Source of the DNA: a bacterium
GTDB lineage: Bacteria > UBP14 > UBA6098 > 4484-93
Reading direction: 5' to 3'
Length of the DNA stretch: 63,450 nt
Assembly (NCBI GenBank): GCA_021158465.1
Contig: JAGGUN010000047.1
Coordinates: forward strand, 1-63,450
Part shown: positions 20,142-28,228 of the stretch, one piece after another
Layout: each line of letters begins with the position of its first letter
Position numbering within the stretch: the first letter of the stretch is position 1
Translations under genes and position numbers: made by a program
Notes under the pieces: generated by a model
The model's database searches: none
What the model saw: only the letters and a program-made list of their open reading frames with translations
Told to the model about the DNA's origin: nothing

Positions 20142-21240
20142 ATACCACTTCCTCGAGTATCTGCTCATATCTGTCGATGACGGCGTCCCAGGAGTATGCT
20201 TCCTTCACCCTTTTCACTGCTTTCTCCGAATACTGCCTCTGAAGTTCAGGATTATCGATGACCAGCTTCATCTTCCTCACCATATCGCCCATATCGTTTG
20301 TCCTAAAGAAGAGTCCGGCATCCGCTATTACCTCACGATTTTCATCTATCCCGTTAACAAGAACGCAGCAGCCCGCGGAAAGTGCCTCGAGTATTGACAC
20401 TGATGTTCCCTCGAGTTCCGACGGCGAGACATACAGGTATGCGTTCGAGAAGAGCTGTTTCACCTTATCACCAAAAACACTCCCTGTCAGGATGACCCTT
20501 TTGTCACCGCTCGCAAGTTCGCGGAGCTTGCGCTCGTATTCTGGCATATACTTGTTCCCGCCGACAATAACGAGCTTATAGTCTGTGTCCAATCTCCTGA
20601 ACCCCTCAATCAGGAATTCTATTTTCTTTTCGGGGACAAGTCTCCCGACGAACAGCAAGTATCTTTTCGGCTTGATACCCAGTTCCTTTAAGAAATCTTG
20701 TGAATTAGAGCTTATCGGTTCAACGCCGGATGGGAGATAAATATGGTCTTTTATACCGTATCTCTGGTTGTAGTATTCCCAGACGGCACGGGAATCAACT
20801 ATCAGCCTGTTGGAAAACCTAACTGCAAAACGCTCATTGAAACGCATATACCATCTCGAAAACCCGCTGAACTTCTTCCTTTTCCACTCGATACCGTCCA
20901 CCGATATAACAACCTTCTTCCCGAAGAGTTTCAGAATTGGCAGGAGTATCCCGTTGCCCACATTATATATATGGATAATATCGAAGTCTTTTAATAATAT
21001 ACTATGTATAACAGAGAGGGCTGTGTGGAAGATGGTAGATGTATACTTCGTGTCGATGGTCGGCAACTGTATGAGGCTTACCCCTTCGTACTCCTTGAGC
21101 AATTCGACCTTCCCCAGCCGGCAGTAAACGGTGACAGAATGTCCTCGTTTGGTCATCTGCCTCGCTGTGACATCAGCTATAAGCTCGAACCCACCATAGT
21201 TGGCAGGTATCCCTCTCGTTCCCAGAATTCCTATCTTCAA
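20131..21240 (-). CDS. Glycosyltransferase family 4, DUF1972/rhamnosyltransferase-like
   Basis: 369 residues from a TTG at 21238-21240 whose last bases overlap the TGA of the upstream gene (TTGA). This start puts the first beta strand (LKIGILGTRGIP) at the N-terminus as usual for the family, and GAGGA lies upstream. A longer frame with an ATG 45 bases upstream exists but would overlap the previous gene. The N-terminal half (TRGIPANYGGFE) is the DUF1972 type found in rhamnosyl- and related transferases. The C-terminal half has the GT-B nucleotide-sugar site (VGRLVPEKKIEFLIEG, then an EX7E motif in ELEGTSVSILEALSAG). It is a retaining, cytoplasmic glycosyltransferase for polysaccharide repeat-unit assembly; donor and acceptor are unknown. 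Confidence 0.88.
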   Translation of the reverse strand: MKIGILGTRGIPANYGGFELIADVTARQMTKRGHSVTVYCRLGKVELLKEYEGVSLIQLPTIDTKYTSTIFHTALSVIHSILLKDFDIIHIYNVGNGILLPILKLFGKKVVISVDGIEWKRKKFSGFSRWYMRFNERFAVRFSNRLIVDSRAVWEYYNQRYGIKDHIYLPSGVEPISSNSQDFLKELGIKPKRYLLFVGRLVPEKKIEFLIEGFRRLDTDYKLVIVGGNKYMPEYERKLRELASGDKRVILTGSVFGDKVKQLFSNAYLYVSPSELEGTSVSILEALSAGCCVLVNGIDENREVIADAGLFFRTNDMGDMVRKMKLVIDNPELQRQYSEKAVKRVKEAYSWDAVIDRYEQILEEVVYGK

Positions 21241-22082
21241 TTTTCTTGCATCCTCTTCGCAAAATCCTCGATAGCCTTCTGCCAATGGGGAAGCACAACA
21301 GGCGGCGTAATAGCAAGCACACCGTACCCTTGCCTTCTTGCAGGGAAGCTTAAGCTGTTCAGCCTCACCTTCTCCACAGGGTAGTTACCATACCCCATCC
21401 GAGAGAGGAGGAACTTCACAAGTTCGTAACTTGTCACCTCTCCCTGATTGACAAGATGAAATATCCCCGTAAGCCCTTTTTCTATTATAACCCTAATTCC
21501 TTCCGCAATATCAGGCGCATACGATATCGACTGGAGATTATCATCCGCAAGCTTAAGCGGCTTTCTCTCTCTCACAATATCCGGGAGCCTGTTTATCAGC
21601 TTAACCGAGCGTTTGCTCTTCCAGATACCCCAGCCAAGCCTCGCTATAATGAAGTTTTCTCCCAATATCTCTTTCCCCCTAACCTCGGCAAGATACTTTG
21701 TATACCCGTAGTAGTTGACCGGACAGGGCGGGTCACACGGTTTGTAAGGTGAATCCCCCTTACCATCAAATATGTAGTTTGTGCTAGCAAAGAGAAGCTT
21801 TGCACCGACACTCTTTGCCGCCTCAGCAAGATTCTCTGTTCCTGTGATGTTGACAAATCTTGCCTTCTCCTTTTCAGCCTCCGCTCTGTCCATATCGGTG
21901 AACGCCGCAAGATGAACAATCCATTCAGGAGAAAACTCCCTCACCAGCCTGCTCACAGCGGCTGCATCTGTTATATCCATCCTGTCCCTCGATGGAGCAA
22001 GCAGCTCAAATTCTCCCTCGAGTCGCTGAAGGATACAGCTTCCCAAAAGACCGCTCGAGCCTGTCAAAAGCAACCTTTTCAT
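21237..22082 (-). CDS. rmlD: dTDP-4-dehydrorhamnose reductase-like NAD(P)-dependent SDR (RmlD family)
   Basis: 281 residues. The N-terminal Rossmann motif is LTGSSGLLGS, followed by SPEWIVHLAAFTDMDRAE, the STNYIFDG strand (STDYVFDG in classic RmlD) and the catalytic tyrosine/lysine pair in NYYGYTKYLAE. Size and layout fit RmlD, which reduces dTDP-4-dehydro-L-rhamnose with NAD(P)H. RmlB and RmlC homologues lie about 20 kb away in the same window. The D to N change in STNY is unusual but not catalytic, so a related deoxysugar reductase is possible. It overlaps its upstream neighbour by 4 bases (ATGA), implying translational coupling. Confidence 0.75.
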   Translation of the reverse strand: MKRLLLTGSSGLLGSCILQRLEGEFELLAPSRDRMDITDAAAVSRLVREFSPEWIVHLAAFTDMDRAEAEKEKARFVNITGTENLAEAAKSVGAKLLFASTNYIFDGKGDSPYKPCDPPCPVNYYGYTKYLAEVRGKEILGENFIIARLGWGIWKSKRSVKLINRLPDIVRERKPLKLADDNLQSISYAPDIAEGIRVIIEKGLTGIFHLVNQGEVTSYELVKFLLSRMGYGNYPVEKVRLNSLSFPARRQGYGVLAITPPVVLPHWQKAIEDFAKRMQEN

Positions 22083-23293
22083 ACTGAATTATAAACCTCC
22101 ATAACTCTCTGATAATGTGTTTCCCTGTCGAAATTCTCGAGGACGAAATCCCTTGCTTTCCTCCCCATCTCCTCAAGCCGTGAGGTATCGTTCATAAGTG
22201 TGATTATCTTCTCTTTTGCTTCATCGAGTCGCTGTGGAGAGAAGAGAACGCCTGTCTCATTATCCTTGACAATCTCCCTTGCTGCTCCAACATCCGACGC
22301 CACAACCGGCGTTTTGAGCATCATCGACTCGAGAACAGAGTACGGCAAGTTCTCCAGCCATATAGATGGAAACAGAGTAACAGCAGCCCTATTTAACCTA
22401 TCAAACAGCTCCTCCTTTGTAAGATATCCCAAAAGGTGGATATTGGCAAGCCTATTTTCCAGAAGTTGCTTCTCGAGCTGCCCTGTTCCAGCGAGCTCGA
22501 AATCGATCTCGGGGAGCCTGCTTGCAAGCTCGAGCAGAATCTTTATCCCTTTCTCGGGTGAGAGCCTGCCGGAAAAGATAATCTTTTTCTCTCTCGGAAG
22601 ATCCTTGGGTGAGACCTCATCGACGAAGTTCGGCAGGTAGACAAGCTTTTCCTCAGGGAATCCGCCTTTTTTGTAGTATTCCATAAGCGTTCTCGACGGG
22701 CAGATGAACCTATCGACCTTGTCCCAGACGCTAAGCAGTTTATAGAGGATCATCTCGAGGGCTGCGATGGTAGATGCAGAAATAGAATTCTTCTTGCAAC
22801 GCTCAAAGATTGCCCACAGCGGAGTTCTACCAAGGCATCTGGTGCAGATAGATTCACGACGCTCGGAGAAGAAAAGCCCGTTTGCACAGAGAAGTGAGTA
22901 GTCGTGCAGGGTCCAGACCACAGGTATCCCACGCCTCTTTATAGGATACAGGATGGATGGCGTTATATAATGGAGAAGCGACTGAATGTGAACAATATCT
23001 GGTCTCTTGTCATCGAGCAGATAAGAGATATTCCTCGCCGCCTGCGGGAAAAAGAAGGTTCTTCTCAGGGTATCAACCCCGCCTCTTATAATACCTTTTT
23101 CTTCTGCGATTGTCGGATAGTCGATATATTCGACGAAGTATCTCTCATCATCGGACAGGATATTCTCAGGATGCTTCATCGAGAAAAAGGATACATTATT
23201 CCCCTTTTCTCTCAAAAGCTCTGCGAGCGAGAAAGCGTATCTTTCCAACCCTCCTCTTATATAATGGTATATACTAACGATGAGTATATTCAT
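22079..23293 (-). CDS. Glycosyltransferase family 4
   Basis: About 404 residues from the ATG at 23291-23293. This start has AAGG six bases upstream and begins with the expected strand MNILIVSIYHYIRGGLERY; an in-frame ATG 27 bases upstream looks like read-through. The N-terminal GT-B domain binds the acceptor. A small cysteine cluster (ICTRCLGR, then ERCKKN) sits near residues 130-150, as in a subset of GT4 enzymes. The donor site shows GRLSPEKGIKILLE, and the EX7E motif is in WLENLPYSVLESM. It overlaps the upstream glycosyltransferase by 20 bases and the downstream reductase by 4, so it belongs to one operon. Sugar specificity cannot be read from the sequence. Confidence 0.88.
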   Translation of the reverse strand: MNILIVSIYHYIRGGLERYAFSLAELLREKGNNVSFFSMKHPENILSDDERYFVEYIDYPTIAEEKGIIRGGVDTLRRTFFFPQAARNISYLLDDKRPDIVHIQSLLHYITPSILYPIKRRGIPVVWTLHDYSLLCANGLFFSERRESICTRCLGRTPLWAIFERCKKNSISASTIAALEMILYKLLSVWDKVDRFICPSRTLMEYYKKGGFPEEKLVYLPNFVDEVSPKDLPREKKIIFSGRLSPEKGIKILLELASRLPEIDFELAGTGQLEKQLLENRLANIHLLGYLTKEELFDRLNRAAVTLFPSIWLENLPYSVLESMMLKTPVVASDVGAAREIVKDNETGVLFSPQRLDEAKEKIITLMNDTSRLEEMGRKARDFVLENFDRETHYQRVMEVYNSV

Positions 23294-24614
23294 CCGAAAC
23301 CTTATCGAGAAGTTGAGCAAGCCGTCTTGTTACCTTCTTGTGTTCAAAGCTGTAAATATAGTCCCAATTCGGCGTTCTATCAAGCTTTTCCTCCTCCCAT
23401 AGTGAATAAAGCTCCTTTATGCTTCTTTTGATAGCCTCTGGTTCTTCAGGTGGAGCAAATATACCGAGGTTTGCTTTTTTCAGTATCCGGGCGGTTTCGC
23501 ATTCATCGGGCATAAGGGCGAGCACAGGTTTTCCTGCTCTCATATATTCAAACAGTTTGCCCGGCAGTTGCCTCGGGCTGCCAGTAGAGGAGAAATACAG
23601 GAGGAGGAGCGAAGAAGCGGACATAAGCTCCCTTGGGATATACCTGTGTGGTAAATATCCTGGCGTCTCGACAAATCTCTCCAGATTGAGCCTTGCTATT
23701 TTTTCCCTATGAAAATCGGGGAAGTGCCCAACAAATCTGAGAACTATCCTCGCGTCGGGTCTCTCCTTGAGAAAGAGGGATAGCCCTTCCAGCAGGTATT
23801 TGGGTGTCATAGCAAACCCCTTTGGCTCATCATACGGTTCAAGGCTCCCTGTGTAAAGAAGAACAAACCTATCGCTCGGAGATGTCGATTTCACCCCTGA
23901 AAAAATCCTCTCGTTGAAACCAAGCGGAAGCGTAACAAATCGGCTTTTTGGCTTCTCCGGATACCGTCTCATAAGATGCTCCGTAACCGCCTCACCAGAG
24001 CCGATGACGAAATCGGAAAACAGGACCATATGCCGCTCAAGCGAAATCTCAACCCTTTGTCTTATCCTCGGACGGAGGTAGAAATCCTTTGCCGTCACCC
24101 ACTCATCAGAGAAATCAAGTATAAGCGGCTTGCCCGTGAGCATCTTGAGAGCGTAGCCAACCAGAGAAGCTGAGAACTGGGGAACCCTCGCGTAGATACA
24201 GGAAATATCGTTTTTCCTTACAAGCTCCAGTCCAGCTGGCACAGCAAACGGTAGCCAGCCTATCTGCCCATCAGGGATAAGAAGATACTTTCTTATTAGA
24301 AACTCAAGAGCCTTCACACCTTCTGGAAAGGTATCTTGCGGTCTCCAGCGACGGTCAGCAATTATCCTATCCTCTGATTTCCCCAATAGCTTGATGTGGG
24401 CATAATCAAGGGCAGGCGTCCTCTTAACAAAGACATCCTTTGGTATCTCGTCGAGAAGCGAATCATCGAATGCAAAATATGAATTCTTCTTGAGTGTCAG
24501 CACATACGGCTTCCAGCCAAATTCTGGCAGGTAGCTTATGTACCGGAGAACATACTGCACGGGCGGACCACCGACAGGCGGGAAATACCCAAGCACCATA
24601 AGCAAACTCCTCAC
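23274..24614 (-). CDS. Glycosyltransferase, GT4-like (GT-B fold)
   Basis: 446 residues from a GTG at 24612-24614 that overlaps the upstream TGA (GTGA) and has AGGAGG about 8 bases upstream. An ATG 15 bases further in also has GGAG, but starting there would cut the first beta strand (RSLLMVLGYFPPVGGPPVQY). The YFPPVGG start is typical of GT4 enzymes of lipopolysaccharide and capsule loci. The C-terminal half keeps the PGKLFEYMRAGKPVLAL segment of the donor site but lacks a clear EX7E motif, as in some divergent members. Middle gene of a run of three adjacent glycosyltransferases. Confidence 0.82.
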   Translation of the reverse strand: MRSLLMVLGYFPPVGGPPVQYVLRYISYLPEFGWKPYVLTLKKNSYFAFDDSLLDEIPKDVFVKRTPALDYAHIKLLGKSEDRIIADRRWRPQDTFPEGVKALEFLIRKYLLIPDGQIGWLPFAVPAGLELVRKNDISCIYARVPQFSASLVGYALKMLTGKPLILDFSDEWVTAKDFYLRPRIRQRVEISLERHMVLFSDFVIGSGEAVTEHLMRRYPEKPKSRFVTLPLGFNERIFSGVKSTSPSDRFVLLYTGSLEPYDEPKGFAMTPKYLLEGLSLFLKERPDARIVLRFVGHFPDFHREKIARLNLERFVETPGYLPHRYIPRELMSASSLLLLYFSSTGSPRQLPGKLFEYMRAGKPVLALMPDECETARILKKANLGIFAPPEEPEAIKRSIKELYSLWEEEKLDRTPNWDYIYSFEHKKVTRRLAQLLDKVSDEYTHR

Positions 24615-25768
24615 ACACCAAACCTCCTCCTGATGAAATCTTGCACCGCAGATGTCAAACTCTTTCTACCACGAATGAAACGCTCCCTCAGGAGCTTCTG
24701 GTTCTCAAGGATCCGTTCCCTTTCATTTCGGGAGGAACAAACCCTTCTTATCGCCTCCGCAAACGCATCCGCATCCCCAGCCGGAACAAGAATACCCCCC
24801 TTTCCAGCATCGAGCAGAAACGAAATCGGCTCAATATCACTCGCCACAATCGGGATACCACAAAGCACACCCTCAAGGGCTACCTTCGCTATCCCTTCGG
24901 TAACAGAAGGAACAACAAGTAGGTCACAGGAGTTGAGGTACGAACATAACATATCCGGCGGTCGTGCACCAAGCAGCCTCACCCTATCCCCGAGCCCATA
25001 TCTATCAACAAACCTCTCCAGCCTACTCCTCATTCTCCCTTCACCTATTATATATAGAACAAACCTTTCCCCATCCATCTGCCTCATAATCTCGGGAAGA
25101 AGAAGCACCCCCTTTTCCGCAGATAGTCTTCCAACAAAGAGGAGCTTGTTCCGTTTCTCATCGAGGATAAACTTTTCCACCGGCTTCTTGATGAAAAACG
25201 ACTGCGGATAGACCGGATATATATCCTGAATCTTCTCCCTTGGCACGCCCAAACGGGCAAGCTGGACCCCCGGGATATGCCCACGGGAGAGGATAAGCTT
25301 AACGGCATCGGAGCTGAGAAAATGTATGTAGCTATCAAAGAACCTACCTTTCAGTCCGGTCGGTCTCACAATCTCCCCCGTCTCAACCGGCAGGAACTCC
25401 GCAGCGGTCGCCTTGGCATACCTTGCCACAGGTATCTTGTTCATCCAGTATCCGAGTGCAACTATAAGCTCAGGCTTAAATAGCCTGAGGGCAGAGAGCA
25501 TCCTCCTGATCGCAAGAAGGTAGCCAGGATAGTTCTTGTGCGCACGAAGCATATCCAGAGGAAGCGTAAGAAACTCTATATTATCCCTTCTACCACCTTC
25601 CCACTCCTGCCCATACGAGATGATAAGAGCTTTTCTTCCTCTTGCAAGCTCAGCAAACTCCTCAATATATGAAACGATGCTGTCATGGAGAACAGGTCTC
25701 CCTGAGACAAGATTATCGAACTCACGCAAAGCGTTCCCATGCTTCAGCAGGGCAATTCTTTCAAGCAT
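24611..25768 (-). CDS. Glycosyltransferase family 4
   Basis: 385 residues. The start at 25768 is supported by AAGGA seven bases upstream; it overlaps the polymerase gene by 25 bases. The C-terminal donor-binding half is clear: FVGRLSAEKGVLLLPEIM, VRLLGARPPDMLCSYL, and the EX7E motif in VTEGIAKVALEGVL, followed by GIPIVASDIEPI. The N-terminal half is divergent, and its first ~45 residues contain no obvious nucleotide-fold strand until KALIISYG. It is the first of three consecutive glycosyltransferases after the polymerase. Cytoplasmic, repeat-unit assembly; specificity unknown. Confidence 0.87.
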   Translation of the reverse strand: MLERIALLKHGNALREFDNLVSGRPVLHDSIVSYIEEFAELARGRKALIISYGQEWEGGRRDNIEFLTLPLDMLRAHKNYPGYLLAIRRMLSALRLFKPELIVALGYWMNKIPVARYAKATAAEFLPVETGEIVRPTGLKGRFFDSYIHFLSSDAVKLILSRGHIPGVQLARLGVPREKIQDIYPVYPQSFFIKKPVEKFILDEKRNKLLFVGRLSAEKGVLLLPEIMRQMDGERFVLYIIGEGRMRSRLERFVDRYGLGDRVRLLGARPPDMLCSYLNSCDLLVVPSVTEGIAKVALEGVLCGIPIVASDIEPISFLLDAGKGGILVPAGDADAFAEAIRRVCSSRNERERILENQKLLRERFIRGRKSLTSAVQDFIRRRFGV

Positions 25769-27183
25769 TCCGGATCCTTGTGTACTATTGCTCTATCGTA
25801 TAGATACTCCGTTATAGCTATTAAAACAAGGTATCCAACGATAGTTATCGGTGAATCAAATAGATGCGAATTCACATACCCCATAGCAAATGTTGCAGGG
25901 ATAGTTGCAAATTGAACCTCAACGAACCTCCTCGCAAAAAGGGTTTTCAGCCTTTTCCGGATGCGAAAAAGCCGAAAAAGGATGTATGAGTAGTAGAGAT
26001 AAACAGAGAGCAGGAGAGAAAGCCCTATTATACCTGTCTTCGCAAGCGTGGTCCAGTAGAAATCATCACAAAAAGAGTATTCCTCCCCCATAATTGCCCA
26101 GCTTGTGCCAAATCCCCTCCCTATCCAGATATTATCCCGCCACATCGCCCTTGCGTCCATCCGTTCTATCTTCCTTATAGCAAGAGCAAGGTCAGTCCCT
26201 ATCCTACCTAATGTCGCGAACCTCTCAGTAAGAAAATAGGAGATATAGTCGTATAAATCCCTTGCTAAAAGATAAAGCCCAGCATTCAGTAGAACCACCA
26301 TCACGACCAGGATCAAGACCACCTTCCCAACGGTTACAAGGACAGCGGTGGACCTCTTCTCCGAAATATTAAAAATCAAAAGTAAAAGAACCGTTCCAAG
26401 CACCCCGAGCCACATCGTCCTCGTCTGGGTGAGAAGAAGCCCAAGAAGCAAAATGGTAAAAATAACTGCCCTCGCAACCTTCCCTTCGTTTTTGAAAAAC
26501 GGTTTCGAATCCAAAACATAGAGCTGGAAGAGGAAAGGATATGTTATAAGCATTATATTATTGTTCCGTTGCCCGAAGCGGATAGTTCCATGCAAATAGG
26601 AATACAGCGGAGAAAGATGCCCAATAACGAAAGGTGAGATTATAAGGAGCGAAAAGCCCAGCATACCTAGGGCAAGCCACTTATATGCCCTCTCTGCATC
26701 CTTGAGATCTGAAATGTAGGTAACTATTGGGAAGTAAGCAAGATAGAAAAAAGAATGCCTTATATCATTCCTCCAGGCAAACCCAAGGTGCGGTTTTGAT
26801 AAGCCAACAAAGATCGGAACGAGAAGGTATAGAACTGTTATCGATATAAGGATTGCCTCTCTGCTCCTGAAACTGGACTGAACCCTGCCAGAAACAAGCT
26901 CCAAAAACCAAACTGCAAGGAGTAAGCCGAAGAGGATCTCGTGGAAGGAAACATCAAACCCGAAAAGAGCAAAGTTGTCAAGCGCCGTTTCAACAGGGAC
27001 CCCCGTCATATAGATAACAAGCAGAGGGAGGATCGCCCTATACGGGATAAAAAGAGAAAACAGCCCGAGAAGAGCAAATGCAGCAAGCTTGACATATATG
27101 CTCGGGAAAACGAAAAAGACCCCTATGAACAGGATAAAGAGAAAGATAAACAGAACAACATATTTTTCCCCCCTATCGGGCAA
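25744..27183 (-). CDS. O-antigen ligase / polymerase family membrane protein (Wzy/WaaL-like)
   Basis: 479 residues with about ten to twelve hydrophobic segments, beginning within the first 15 residues (YVVLFIFLFILFIGVFFVF). A large polar loop lies in the second half (about 300-370, with RMDARAMWRDN and GRGFGTSWA). The RTMWLGVLGTVLLLL segment matches the Wzy_C/WaaL signature, where an RT(M/R).W(L) motif precedes a membrane helix. Such proteins polymerise lipid-linked repeat units or ligate them at the periplasmic face. The start is uncertain: the frame opens with TTG at 27181-27183, four bases after the previous stop, with only a distant GGAG; no in-frame ATG occurs before the first membrane segment. 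The position between Wzz-like and glycosyltransferase genes supports a polymerase. Confidence 0.8.
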   Translation of the reverse strand: MPDRGEKYVVLFIFLFILFIGVFFVFPSIYVKLAAFALLGLFSLFIPYRAILPLLVIYMTGVPVETALDNFALFGFDVSFHEILFGLLLAVWFLELVSGRVQSSFRSREAILISITVLYLLVPIFVGLSKPHLGFAWRNDIRHSFFYLAYFPIVTYISDLKDAERAYKWLALGMLGFSLLIISPFVIGHLSPLYSYLHGTIRFGQRNNNIMLITYPFLFQLYVLDSKPFFKNEGKVARAVIFTILLLGLLLTQTRTMWLGVLGTVLLLLIFNISEKRSTAVLVTVGKVVLILVVMVVLLNAGLYLLARDLYDYISYFLTERFATLGRIGTDLALAIRKIERMDARAMWRDNIWIGRGFGTSWAIMGEEYSFCDDFYWTTLAKTGIIGLSLLLSVYLYYSYILFRLFRIRKRLKTLFARRFVEVQFATIPATFAMGYVNSHLFDSPITIVGYLVLIAITEYLYDRAIVHKDPECLKELPC

Positions 27184-27186
27184 AAT

Positions 27187-28218
27187 CTACTTTCTCCTCT
27201 TGAAGAAGCGAGCGAGCGAGGCAATATCCTCCTTTACGCAGGAGACAATGTTCAACCGTGAAGAGGCAGGAGGTCCAGTTCTCCCAGTCGATTCTCGGTA
27301 GAATATAACAACAGTACCAACAGCAAGCGATACAAGGAGGATAGAAAGCGTCAAGAGCCTCTTACGCGGGAACGATGGCTTCGTTGGAGGAGATGCCCTG
27401 TCGAGGATAGAAACTATCGGGGTATCCCTGCGGTACCTGAGATTCTCCTGCTCCAACTGCTGGGCAAGCATAGTATACGCAGAGCTCTTTATCTGGTACT
27501 CCCGCTGGAGCGACTCTATCTCCATCTTGATTCTGGGAGAACCCCGGGTCTGGTAGTTCCTATTCTGCTCCAGAGCCTTTGTTAGGGTATCCTCTATCTG
27601 GGCAAGCTCCTTCCTCACATCCTCGAGCCTCCCCTTGATGTATTCGATGTTTTCCTTCGCCTTGAACTTGCGCTTGGTTCTATTGAACTCATCGAGCTTA
27701 TCCACAAGGAGATTTACCACCCCAGCAGCAAACTCAGGGTTCTTGTCAGTAAATTTGACTGTTATAAGCCCTGTCCTAAGACTCGACTCTATCTTTATCC
27801 TTTTTCTGAACCTCAAGATCGTAGCATCGTCCATCTTACCATTAAAATACTCAAGAGGAGTAAGCCTGACAAGCTGCCCGCCGTTATGGAACTCAAGCGG
27901 GGTGGTAAGCACCTCAACCAACACCTCCCTGCTCCTTATTATATCGGGGAAAAGGAACGAGGACGACTCTATCATCCCCTCATTCAGAAAATCCACCGGC
28001 ATATACCCTGCGACCTTAGCAAGCATGCCTATATCAGATACCTGCCCCGTAGGAAAGATTGTAGATGTGGCAGTGTACTTCTTCTTTGCAAGATTGACAA
28101 ATAGTAGCCCGCACAAAACCGATGTTACAACAATGAGATAGTAGGTTCTTCTGTACTTGAGGATTACAGAAAAATAGCTTGCAAACTTGTTGTCTATTTC
28201 CTCGGCAATGGGTGCCAT
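27187..28218 (-). CDS. Wzz-family chain-length determinant protein
   Basis: 343 residues with the classic layout of polysaccharide co-polymerases: a cytoplasmic N-terminus, a first membrane helix (~27-43, LIVVTSVLCGLLFVNLA), the KKYTATSTIFP strand of the Wzz domain, a periplasmic region with a long coiled coil (~165-255, KAKENIEYIKGRLEDVRKEL onwards), a PSFPRKR motif and a second membrane helix (~289-308). No Walker motifs or C-terminal tyrosine-kinase domain follow, so this is the kinase-free type. The family sets polymer chain length at the inner membrane. It sits between the SLBB export protein (10 bases upstream) and the polymerase (3 bases downstream). Confidence 0.9.
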   Translation of the reverse strand: MAPIAEEIDNKFASYFSVILKYRRTYYLIVVTSVLCGLLFVNLAKKKYTATSTIFPTGQVSDIGMLAKVAGYMPVDFLNEGMIESSSFLFPDIIRSREVLVEVLTTPLEFHNGGQLVRLTPLEYFNGKMDDATILRFRKRIKIESSLRTGLITVKFTDKNPEFAAGVVNLLVDKLDEFNRTKRKFKAKENIEYIKGRLEDVRKELAQIEDTLTKALEQNRNYQTRGSPRIKMEIESLQREYQIKSSAYTMLAQQLEQENLRYRRDTPIVSILDRASPPTKPSFPRKRLLTLSILLVSLAVGTVVIFYRESTGRTGPPASSRLNIVSCVKEDIASLARFFKRRK

Positions 28219-28228
28219 ATCTTTGCTT